Positions 6,857-14,086 of a stretch of 16,494 bases of DNA are shown here, piece by piece. Below the pieces are notes generated by a model. The model searched no databases and was not told the origin of the DNA. It saw nothing but the letters and a program-made list of their open reading frames with translations. This DNA comes from CAYRGQ01 sp964444885. Lineage in GTDB: Bacteria > Bacteroidota > Bacteroidia > Sphingobacteriales > Sphingobacteriaceae. The DNA lies in the NCBI GenBank assembly GCA_964444885.1, contig CAYUIZ010000070.1, forward strand, positions 1-16,494, given 5' to 3'. A program made the position numbers and the translations under genes. Numbering within the stretch: the stretch's first letter is position 1; each line of letters begins with the position of its first letter.

Positions 6857-6912
6857 AATTGCCTGGGCACAGAACAGGAGACCAAAAAAGTTATAAACCT
6901 AGCTACCTTAGG

Positions 6913-9255
6913 ATGAAATCGTCGTTTTCGTCAAAATGGTTAATCGTCATGGCGCTTTGCTTTTGCGTTATACTGGTTTCCGTTTATTTTTTCAAAAATC
7001 GGGAAATCCGTCCGCAAAGTGCCGCGTTGCCGGATATAGTCGACTATAATTTTCACGTTCGCCCCATCCTGTCCGACAAGTGTTTTGCTTGCCACGGACC
7101 GGATAACAATACCCGGGAAGCCGGTCTGCGCCTCGACACCGAAGAAGGAGCCTACCGTGCGTTAGCGGAAACCAAAGGCATGCATGCCATCGTGCCTGGC
7201 CAGCCCGAATCCAGCGAAGCCTATATCCGTATCATCAGCGATGATGAGCTTTTGCGCATGCCTCCTGTATCGTCCAACTTGGAACTGACGACGCATGAAG
7301 TAAAGGTGATTGAACGCTGGATACAGCAAGGAGCCGTTTACAAACCGCACTGGGCGTACACGGCACCCGAGAAGCCCGAGCTTCCGAAGGCATCGCGCAA
7401 AAACTGGCCCAGTAACGAGATCGATTTCTTCATCCTCGCCAAAATGGATGCCGCCGGATTGAAGCCTAATGCGCCGGCCGAGATGCCGCATTTGCTACGT
7501 CGCGTAAGTTTGGACCTCACGGGATTGCCACCGACCGAAGAGCAACTGGCGCGCTTCCTTGCCGACGAGTCCGCGGATGCCTTTGAGCGGGTAGTAGATG
7601 AATTGCTGGCCGCCTCGGCCTATGGCGAACGAATGGCCATGCATTGGCTCGACGTTGCGCGGTATGCTGACTCTTATGGCTATCAGGATGACGATATCCG
7701 TACACAGTGGCCTTGGCGCGACTGGGTCATTCACGCGTTCAATCAAAACATGCCGTACGACCAGTTCGTCACTTGGCAATTGGCGGGCGACATGTTGCCC
7801 GACGCAACAAAGGAGCAGATTCTGGCTTCCGCATTTAACCGGAACCACAAAATCACGGAGGAAGGTGGCGTCATCGAGGAGGAATACCGCGTGGCCTACG
7901 CCGTGGACAAGACCAACACCTACACGAAGGGCATATTGGGCATTACCATGGAATGCGCGCAGTGCCACGACCATAAATACGATCCTTTTTCGCATAAGGA
8001 TTATTTCCAGCTCTACGCTTTTTTCAATAATTCCCTCGAAAAAGGCCTGGAGGGTTTAGTGGACTCGGGGCCGTCGAAAACACCCCGCCTCACCATCAGC
8101 CAAGCCGATGTGGAGAATATCCTGCAGTTTATCAACAAAGGGGACGATACAACGGCAGTGTCTGTGTCCGTGATGGGCGAACGGGACGAAGTACGGCCGA
8201 CTTTTATATTGGATAGGGGTATGTACGACTCGCCCACTGAGCGGGTTTACCCCAATACGCCTACGGCCATCCTGCCCTTTGACAGCATACGCTACGCACC
8301 GAACAGGCTGGGTCTCTCCGAGTGGACTTTTGCTAAGGAAAATCCACTGACGGCCCGTGTCTTCGTTAATCAGCTTTGGACGATGATTTTTGGTCGTGGC
8401 CTAGTTGCTTCCGTAGCTGATTTTGGGAATCAGGGCGAGTTGCCCAGCCACCCGGAACTGCTGGACTGGCTGGCGGCCGACTTTCGCGACAACGGTTGGG
8501 ATATACAGCGCTTGCTAAAACAAATGGTGATGAGTAGTACCTACCGGCAATCATCCGTCATTACAAACCGGCACCTGCAGACCGATCCGGAAAATATCTA
8601 TCTCGCGCGCGCCAAGCGGCTGCGGCTGCATGCGGAGTCGATCCGCGACCTCGTCCTTGCCAGCAGCGGCCTGCTCAATCGTGAAATTGGTGGTCCCAGC
8701 ATCAAGCCCTACCAGCCGGATGGCATCTGGGAGGTGACGAGTTCCGGACGCGGCGCCTTGGCCAATTACGTGCCAGACCACGGCGATGCCCTGTACCGCC
8801 GCGGGATGTACGTGTTTATCAAATTGACCGTGCCACCGCCCAACATGCTCATTTTCGATGCCAGCAACCGGGACATGTGCGAAGTAACACGGCAACGTAC
8901 CAACACACCGTTGCAAGCGCTGGTGATGCTCAATGACCCGATTATCCTTGAGGCATCACGCGTGCTGTCCGGGCATTTGATGCAGGAGCATCCGCAGCGT
9001 GCTGCCGAGGAACACCTCAAACGCGCGTTTCGACGGATACTCAGCCGCGACGCAAGCGACAGGGAAATCGCGGTCCTGTCCGCATACCATGAATCCGAAT
9101 TAAATCGCTATCGGGGGTCGCCCGAATCAGCAACCGACTTTTTGGCTGTCGGCGAGGCCCCGCAGGTACAAGGTGTGCCGGCTCCAGAGCAGGCTGCCCT
9201 AATGGCCGTAATCCATGCACTGTATAATCTGGAAGAAGCCATCACGCGGATATGA
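6913..9255 (+). CDS. PSCyt1-PSCyt2(DUF1549)-PSD1(DUF1553) cytochrome-like protein
   Basis: This 780-residue envelope protein is of the planctomycete cytochrome type. An N-terminal hydrophobic segment (about residues 8-26, WLIVMALCFCVILVSVYFF) serves as signal or anchor. The PSCyt1 domain follows with haem motif CFACH (Cys57, Cys60, His61) and a MPP motif downstream. The PSCyt2/DUF1549 domain runs from about 175, with a second haem motif CAQCHDHKYDP (Cys348, Cys351, His352). The PSD1/DUF1553 domain is C-terminal, with ENPLTARVFVNQLW and the TNTPLQALVMLNDP motif. The ATG at 6913 was preferred over an upstream in-frame TTG at 6859, because it puts the hydrophobic segment at the N-terminus. Many planctomycete relatives are longer through inserted domains. 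The family's reaction is not established. A DUF1501 protein follows, its usual partner. Confidence 0.92.
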   Translation: MKSSFSSKWLIVMALCFCVILVSVYFFKNREIRPQSAALPDIVDYNFHVRPILSDKCFACHGPDNNTREAGLRLDTEEGAYRALAETKGMHAIVPGQPESSEAYIRIISDDELLRMPPVSSNLELTTHEVKVIERWIQQGAVYKPHWAYTAPEKPELPKASRKNWPSNEIDFFILAKMDAAGLKPNAPAEMPHLLRRVSLDLTGLPPTEEQLARFLADESADAFERVVDELLAASAYGERMAMHWLDVARYADSYGYQDDDIRTQWPWRDWVIHAFNQNMPYDQFVTWQLAGDMLPDATKEQILASAFNRNHKITEEGGVIEEEYRVAYAVDKTNTYTKGILGITMECAQCHDHKYDPFSHKDYFQLYAFFNNSLEKGLEGLVDSGPSKTPRLTISQADVENILQFINKGDDTTAVSVSVMGERDEVRPTFILDRGMYDSPTERVYPNTPTAILPFDSIRYAPNRLGLSEWTFAKENPLTARVFVNQLWTMIFGRGLVASVADFGNQGELPSHPELLDWLAADFRDNGWDIQRLLKQMVMSSTYRQSSVITNRHLQTDPENIYLARAKRLRLHAESIRDLVLASSGLLNREIGGPSIKPYQPDGIWEVTSSGRGALANYVPDHGDALYRRGMYVFIKLTVPPPNMLIFDASNRDMCEVTRQRTNTPLQALVMLNDPIILEASRVLSGHLMQEHPQRAAEEHLKRAFRRILSRDASDREIAVLSAYHESELNRYRGSPESATDFLAVGEAPQVQGVPAPEQAALMAVIHALYNLEEAITRI

Positions 9256-9260
9256 ACGAT

Positions 9261-9289
9261 AGCACGGCACCCGAAACGGGGCTTGTGCT
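9261..9289 (+). other. Intercistronic stem-loop between the PSD1 and DUF1501 genes
   Basis: AGCAC (9261-9265) pairs with GTGCT (9285-9289), and inside it CCCG (9270-9273) pairs with CGGG (9277-9280) across an AAA loop, with small internal loops between. No T-run follows, so it is not an intrinsic terminator. It may stabilise or process the mRNA within the 57-bp gap. Confidence 0.4.
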
Positions 9290-9312
9290 AGCCGCCAAAA
9301 AAGCTATATATC

Positions 9313-10785
9313 ATGAAGCACGACAAAGCAGTTGAAAAGGAAGTAGAACAAGCGAAGCTGTTCCAAAACCGCCGTCAATTTCTATCGAAGCTAAGCATTG
9401 GCATCGGCAGCGCGGCGTTGGGCTCGTTGCTGATACCGGATTTGTTTTCGGGAAGCACGCGCGGGCAGGAGGAATTGGCCAGCCAGTTACCTCATTTTGC
9501 ACCGAAGGCGAAGCGGGTCATCTATCTGTTCCAGAGCGGTGGCGTTTCCCAACTGGAATCGTTCGACTATAAGCCTCGCCTGCGTCAGATGATGGGGCAG
9601 GACATGCCGACTTCGGTGCGGGGCGACCAGCGACTGACCGGAATGACCTCCGGGCAAGGCAGCTTTCCGGTGGTGGGGTCTTACTATGATTTTGCACAGT
9701 ACGGCAAAAGCGGGGCATGGGTCAGCAACTTATTTCCCTATATGGGCAAGGTGGTCGATGACTTGTGCATCATTCGCTCACTGCATACCGATGCGATTAA
9801 CCACGATCCCGCCATCACGTTTTTCCAAACCGGTGCGCAACAAGGTAATCGCCCCAGTATGGGCGCGTGGCTGAGCTACGGGTTGGGGAGCGATAACCAA
9901 AATCTCCCGGCGTTCTGCGTGCTTGTTTCCAAAGGAAAGGGCAATGGGCAAGGGGTGTATTCCAAGCTTTGGACCAACGGATTTCTGGATTCGGTACACC
10001 AAGGTGTGCAATTCACGGGCGGCCCTGACCCTGTTCTTTACTTGGGCAATCCCGCCGGAACCGATAAAGTCAGCCGGCGGGCACTGCTCGACAAGCTTGC
10101 GGAGCTCAATCTCATGCAGTTTGATGCGTTTGGCGATCCGGAAATCACGGCTAAAGTACAGCAATATGAGATGGCATACCGCATGCAAACCTCGGTGCCC
10201 GAAGTGACCGATACCTCAAAGGAACCCGACCATATCGTCAAGCTGTACGGACCGGATTGCTTGGTTCCTGGTACCTACGCAGCCAATTGCCTGCTGGCCC
10301 GCAAGCTGGCGGAAAACGGCGTCCGCTTTGTACAGCTGTATCACCAAGGGTGGGATCAGCATGACAACCTGCCCAGCCAAATGGCGATGCAGGCCAAAGA
10401 CGTGGATCAAGCATCCGCAGCGCTCATTACCGATCTCAAGCAACGGGGCATGCTGGATGAAACCCTGGTGGTCTGGGGTGGGGAATTTGGGCGGACAACC
10501 TATTGCCAAGGGAGCCTTGCGCACGACAATTATGGCCGTGACCATCATCCCCGCTGTTTTAGTGTCTGGATGGCCGGGGGAGGCATCAAGCCGGGTATGG
10601 TCTATGGCGAGACGGACGAATTCAGTTACAACATCGTCAAAGACCCCGTGCACGTGCACAATTTCCACGCAACGATTCTGCACCAATTGGGATTGGACCA
10701 CGAAAAGCTCACCTACCGCCATTTGGGAAGACGCTATCGGCTGACCGACGTGTTTGGGGACGTAGTGAAGGATATTTTGGTGTAA
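9313..10785 (+). CDS. DUF1501 protein with Tat signal
   Basis: This 490-residue exported protein is of the DUF1501 family, distantly related to the alkaline phosphatase/sulfatase superfamily. The N-terminus carries a twin-arginine type signal: Arg20-Arg21-Gln-Phe-Leu, followed by the hydrophobic stretch IGIGSAALGSLLIP. Family motifs seen are YLFQSGGVSQLESFDYKP, HTDAINHDP, WGGEFGRT and GRDHHPRCFSVWMAGGGIKPG. The His and Asp residues in these are probable metal or catalytic positions. DUF1501 genes occur next to PSD1/DUF1553 genes in Planctomycetota, Verrucomicrobiota and Bacteroidota, as here. Tat export implies folding, perhaps with cofactor, before export. The next gene starts 9 bp after its stop. 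Its biochemical role is unknown. Confidence 0.92.
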   Translation: MKHDKAVEKEVEQAKLFQNRRQFLSKLSIGIGSAALGSLLIPDLFSGSTRGQEELASQLPHFAPKAKRVIYLFQSGGVSQLESFDYKPRLRQMMGQDMPTSVRGDQRLTGMTSGQGSFPVVGSYYDFAQYGKSGAWVSNLFPYMGKVVDDLCIIRSLHTDAINHDPAITFFQTGAQQGNRPSMGAWLSYGLGSDNQNLPAFCVLVSKGKGNGQGVYSKLWTNGFLDSVHQGVQFTGGPDPVLYLGNPAGTDKVSRRALLDKLAELNLMQFDAFGDPEITAKVQQYEMAYRMQTSVPEVTDTSKEPDHIVKLYGPDCLVPGTYAANCLLARKLAENGVRFVQLYHQGWDQHDNLPSQMAMQAKDVDQASAALITDLKQRGMLDETLVVWGGEFGRTTYCQGSLAHDNYGRDHHPRCFSVWMAGGGIKPGMVYGETDEFSYNIVKDPVHVHNFHATILHQLGLDHEKLTYRHLGRRYRLTDVFGDVVKDILV

Positions 10786-10794
10786 CAGGCGAAA

Positions 10795-12951
10795 ATGAAA
10801 AAACTTCACGCGCTGTTGGTGAACCTGCTGTTCGGCCTGAACGCATTCATCCTTTTTTTCTTGCTTTTCGAAAGCCGGATAGTAATTCCTCCTGTCCTGC
10901 AGGTAATCGGCCGAATGCACCCGCTGGTATTGCATTTTCCGATTGTGCTCTTGGTATTAGCGTGGTTGCTGGTTGCCTTTGGCAAAAGCTGGGCATTTCC
11001 GTGGCCGGCTTTGCGCCGTTTCGTCTATTTTTTGCTTTTTATTAGTGCCGGGAGCGCGGCTGTTACCGTGTTGGCGGGCTTGTTCCTCGCAAACGAAGAA
11101 TCGTATGGCGGGGATACGTTCCGTTGGCATAAGTGGACCGGCATAGCCGTCTGCCTGCTGGCTGCACTGTTGCTGTGGAGCCACAGGCGTGCCACCGCCA
11201 GAGAAAGGTACCGTCCGCTTTTTGTGGCCGGGCTAAGCGCTGCAGTAGCGGTATTGTTGGTGGCCGGCCATTTCGGCGCCAGCCTCACGCATGGGGCCGA
11301 CTACTTGCTGGAACCGCTTCGTCGCGACGAGCCACGGGTATTGAATATGGAGACGGCCATCGTCTACACGGACCTGGTTTATCCCATCTTGCAGGCGAAG
11401 TGCCTCGGTTGTCATGACGACAACAAGTCCAAGGGAGGTTTGATATTGGCGGACACGGCTTCGTTGCTGCGAGGTGGTGACACTGGACCTGCGCTCGTTC
11501 GGGGATCGGCAGAAGAAAGCCTAATCATCGAACGCTTGTTGCTCGATTTGGATCACAAGCACCGGATGCCCCCCAAAGAGAAGCCACAACTAACGGAGGG
11601 GGAACTCGCGCTGGTACAGGCTTGGGTGCGGTCCGGCGCAGATTTTACCTTGCCGGTCGCCGCCTTGCCAACGGGGGATACCATCCGGCAGCTGGCCGTA
11701 GCGGTTTATGGTCCGCCAGCTAGCGAGCAATACGATTTCCCAGCGGCGGAAAGCCTGACGGTTTCCGTGTTGAACACCCCGTATCGGGTGGTGCGCCCCT
11801 TGGCTCAGGATTTGCCTGCGCTAGAAGCCCGCTTTTACGGAAAAGGAACCTATATACCCGAAACCTTGCAGGAGCTTTCCGCCATCGCGACACAACTGAC
11901 CTCACTGAATCTGAGTGGAATGCCCGTAACGGTTACGGATAGCGAAACGCTCCGGGGGTTTTCAAATTTGCGCGAACTGATGTTGAACGATACGCCGATC
12001 GACGATACGTGGGGGGCCATGCTCGCTTCCCTGCCCAAGTTGCGACGGGTCAGCGTGAGTGGTACCGAGCTCACGGCGAGCGGGCTGTCAGATATGTTGC
12101 AGTCCGAGAGCATCCGCGCGGTTTTCGTGTGGAATACGCCCATCGATACCGTGGCGCTAGCCACGATTCGCCAGCAGCATCCTGGCGTACGTATCGAGGT
12201 AGGATTTGTAGATGATGGCAACGTGGTGTTGCCATTAAATCGTCCTACGATTGTGCCGGCGAGTAGCTTTTTTCGAAATGAAACGTCGGTTTTGCTCAAG
12301 CATCCCATCTCGGGCGTCGAGCTTCGGTATACGCTTGACGGCAGTGCGCCGGATAGCCTCAACGCAGCGGTCTACGTCGATCCGTTTACGATTGGAGCTG
12401 CTACGCAAGTCAGGGTTAGGGCGTATAAAAGCGGGTGGCTAGCCAGCGAAGAGGTTTCCCAGACGTTTCATCGGTCGGCCGTCGAGCCTCAGGAAGTTTC
12501 GCTGGAATCCCGGCCCCATCCGCGTTACCGGGGGCGCGAAGCGCTGGCGTTTTTTGATTTGCAAAGCGGAGGCGACAACCATGCGGATGGTAAATGGATA
12601 GCTTTTCACGGTCAGGAAATGGCCGCAACGATGACGTTTGACACGCCCATACGGGTCGATACGATTGGTATTCACGTCAAACAGGACTACGGCCCCCATA
12701 TCTATCCGCCACATCTTATCGAGATTTGGGCGGGCAAAGATTCCGCAAACGCGGTATTGCTGGCGAAGAAGAGCCCGTCGCTCGCCCCGCCGGGGCAGGC
12801 GGCCGCCCGACGGTTGATTAGCATCGGAATATTTGCCGACGGAGTAGGCTATATACGGGCGGTTGTCAAACCCATCGTACCCATACCCGACGGATACCCC
12901 GGTGCCGCGAATCCGGCCTGGATTTTCGTGGATGAAATCGTGATTTTCTAA
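10795..12951 (+). CDS. Membrane c-type cytochrome with LRR, chitobiase-type and galactose-binding-like domains
   Basis: This 718-residue membrane protein has five likely helices in the first about 165 residues. They include HPLVLHFPIVLL and GHFGASLTHGADYL, resembling DUF2231-type membrane bundles. A PSCyt1-like domain follows with haem motif CLGCH (Cys203, Cys206, His207) and a MPPKEKPQL segment that may supply the Met ligand. Residues about 368-470 show leucine-rich repeat spacing (LTSLNLSGMPV, LRELMLNDTPI, LRRVSVSGTEL). Residues about 480-560 match a chitobiase C-terminal/Fn3-associated domain (LRYTLDGSAPDS and VRVRAYKSGW). The last about 120 residues look like a galactose-binding beta-sandwich (TIGIHVKQDYGPHIYPP). 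The 9-bp gap from the DUF1501 gene indicates one operon. It probably anchors the module in the inner membrane, with the other domains in the periplasm. The stop lies 19 bp from the convergent accA stop, with no clear terminator. Confidence 0.88.
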   Translation: MKKLHALLVNLLFGLNAFILFFLLFESRIVIPPVLQVIGRMHPLVLHFPIVLLVLAWLLVAFGKSWAFPWPALRRFVYFLLFISAGSAAVTVLAGLFLANEESYGGDTFRWHKWTGIAVCLLAALLLWSHRRATARERYRPLFVAGLSAAVAVLLVAGHFGASLTHGADYLLEPLRRDEPRVLNMETAIVYTDLVYPILQAKCLGCHDDNKSKGGLILADTASLLRGGDTGPALVRGSAEESLIIERLLLDLDHKHRMPPKEKPQLTEGELALVQAWVRSGADFTLPVAALPTGDTIRQLAVAVYGPPASEQYDFPAAESLTVSVLNTPYRVVRPLAQDLPALEARFYGKGTYIPETLQELSAIATQLTSLNLSGMPVTVTDSETLRGFSNLRELMLNDTPIDDTWGAMLASLPKLRRVSVSGTELTASGLSDMLQSESIRAVFVWNTPIDTVALATIRQQHPGVRIEVGFVDDGNVVLPLNRPTIVPASSFFRNETSVLLKHPISGVELRYTLDGSAPDSLNAAVYVDPFTIGAATQVRVRAYKSGWLASEEVSQTFHRSAVEPQEVSLESRPHPRYRGREALAFFDLQSGGDNHADGKWIAFHGQEMAATMTFDTPIRVDTIGIHVKQDYGPHIYPPHLIEIWAGKDSANAVLLAKKSPSLAPPGQAAARRLISIGIFADGVGYIRAVVKPIVPIPDGYPGAANPAWIFVDEIVIF

Positions 12952-12970
12952 AAGACGGTTCGGGTAGGAG

Positions 12971-13924
12971 CTACTCCACCACGACACCCATTTTGCTGAA
13001 CTTGTCGATGCGCTCGGCGACGAGCGTATCGATCGGCTTTTTTCCTAATACATTCAGGTCGGTGAGAATGAGGTTTTTGACGGTTTCAGCAATCTGTTCG
13101 TGGTCTTGATGAGCACCACCAAGCGGCTCGGGTACGATACCATCGATCAGTCCGTTGGCCAGCATATCCTTGGCGGTCAGCTTGAGGGCTTCGGCGGCTT
13201 TTTCCTTATGGTCCCAGCTCCGCCATAGGATGGACGAGCAGGATTCGGGTGAAATCACTGAATACCAAGTGTGCTGGAGCATGTACACACGGTCGCCCAC
13301 GCCAATGCCGAGTGCACCGCCAGAGGCACCTTCACCGATGACAATACAGATCACGGGAACTTCCAACACGGACATTTCTAGCAAGTTGCGTGCGATGGCC
13401 TCACCTTGTCCGCGCTCTTCAGCCTCCAACCCCGGATATGCGCCCATGGTATCAATAAGGGTAACCACGGGTTTGCCGAATTTTTCGGCCAGCTTCATCA
13501 AGCGCAGCGCCTTGCGGTACCCTTCCGGATTGGCCATACCGAAATTACGGAATTGGCGTTCCTTCGTGTTTTTACCTTTTTGATGACCGATAACCATGAC
13601 GGACTGCCCGCCAATGGAGGCCATGCCGCCGATAATGGCTTTATCGTCGCGAACCGTGCGGTCGCCGTGGAGCTCGATAAACTCGTCGCAAATCAGTTTG
13701 ATGTAGTCGAGCGTTTGCGGACGGTCGGGATGGCGCGACATCTGCACCTTCTGCCAGCCCGTCAGATCCTCGTATATTTCTTCCTTGGCGGTTTGCAGCT
13801 TATGTTGCAGTTCGGCGATTGTTGCACTCATATCTACCTTAGTTTTTTCGGCAACTTGATTCACTTTATCTATTTGGATTTGCAAGTCCGCAATGGGCTT
13901 TTCGAAATCGAACGTTGTTTTCAT
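12971..13924 (-). CDS. accA: Acetyl-CoA carboxylase carboxyltransferase subunit alpha
   Basis: This 317-residue cytoplasmic protein has the usual AccA length (E. coli 319). With AccD it transfers the carboxyl group from biotinylated AccB to acetyl-CoA, making malonyl-CoA for fatty acid synthesis. The N-terminus is the typical helical part (DFEKPIADLQIQIDKVNQ). The crotonase-like core contains RHPDRPQTLDYI, ELHGDR, GMANPEGYRKALRLMKLAEKF, DTMGAYPGLEAEERGQGEAIA, GEGASGGALGIGVGD and VISPESCSSILWR. All are conserved in AccA. The ATG at 13924 gives the normal N-terminus. A near-consensus -7 box (TAACTTTA on the minus strand, 13953-13960) lies about 29 nt upstream. It stands alone here, not linked to accB, accC or accD. 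Confidence 0.98.
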   Translation of the reverse strand: MKTTFDFEKPIADLQIQIDKVNQVAEKTKVDMSATIAELQHKLQTAKEEIYEDLTGWQKVQMSRHPDRPQTLDYIKLICDEFIELHGDRTVRDDKAIIGGMASIGGQSVMVIGHQKGKNTKERQFRNFGMANPEGYRKALRLMKLAEKFGKPVVTLIDTMGAYPGLEAEERGQGEAIARNLLEMSVLEVPVICIVIGEGASGGALGIGVGDRVYMLQHTWYSVISPESCSSILWRSWDHKEKAAEALKLTAKDMLANGLIDGIVPEPLGGAHQDHEQIAETVKNLILTDLNVLGKKPIDTLVAERIDKFSKMGVVVE

Positions 13925-13972
13925 ACTATTGTTTGACGACCAATTGAAGCGGTAAAGTTAGCTATTTGTAAT

Positions 13973-13989
13973 GCTAATTTAAAATTAGC
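13973..13989. promoter_or_regulatory. 17-bp palindrome in the accA / GH144-like divergent intergenic region
   Basis: GCTAATTTAAAATTAGC is a perfect inverted repeat with 8-bp arms around one A. It lies in the 162-bp region between the divergent starts of accA (13924) and the secreted protein gene (14087), near where a -33 region for accA would fall. It could be an operator acting on one or both genes. The rest of this gap is AT-rich and shows no certain promoter for the + strand gene. Confidence 0.35.
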
Positions 13990-14086
13990 GCTGCGGCAGC
14001 CTTTCATTTTTTTAGTTTGGCCGGTCGGTGGCGTGGTGGCTTGGTTTTTGATAATACTTTCGTTGCATCTTATTTTTTGGCGATAT

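Noticed and set aside
6859..6912. TTG start extending the PSD1 protein by 18 residues
   Set aside because: It would bury the signal/anchor segment behind a polar, basic extension; the ATG at 6913 gives a normal N-terminus.
12952..12970. Possible bidirectional terminator between the convergent module and accA
   Set aside because: The 19-bp gap has no hairpin or T-run that I can see.
13990..14013. Short GCTG/CAGC hairpin followed by a T-rich stretch, terminator-like on the + strand
   Set aside because: The stem is only 4 bp and no + strand gene ends just upstream, so it has nothing to terminate.
14033..14086. GTG start extending the GH144-like protein by 18 residues
   Set aside because: The ATG at 14087 gives a proper signal peptide; the extension is an unrelated hydrophobic stretch in the intergenic region.
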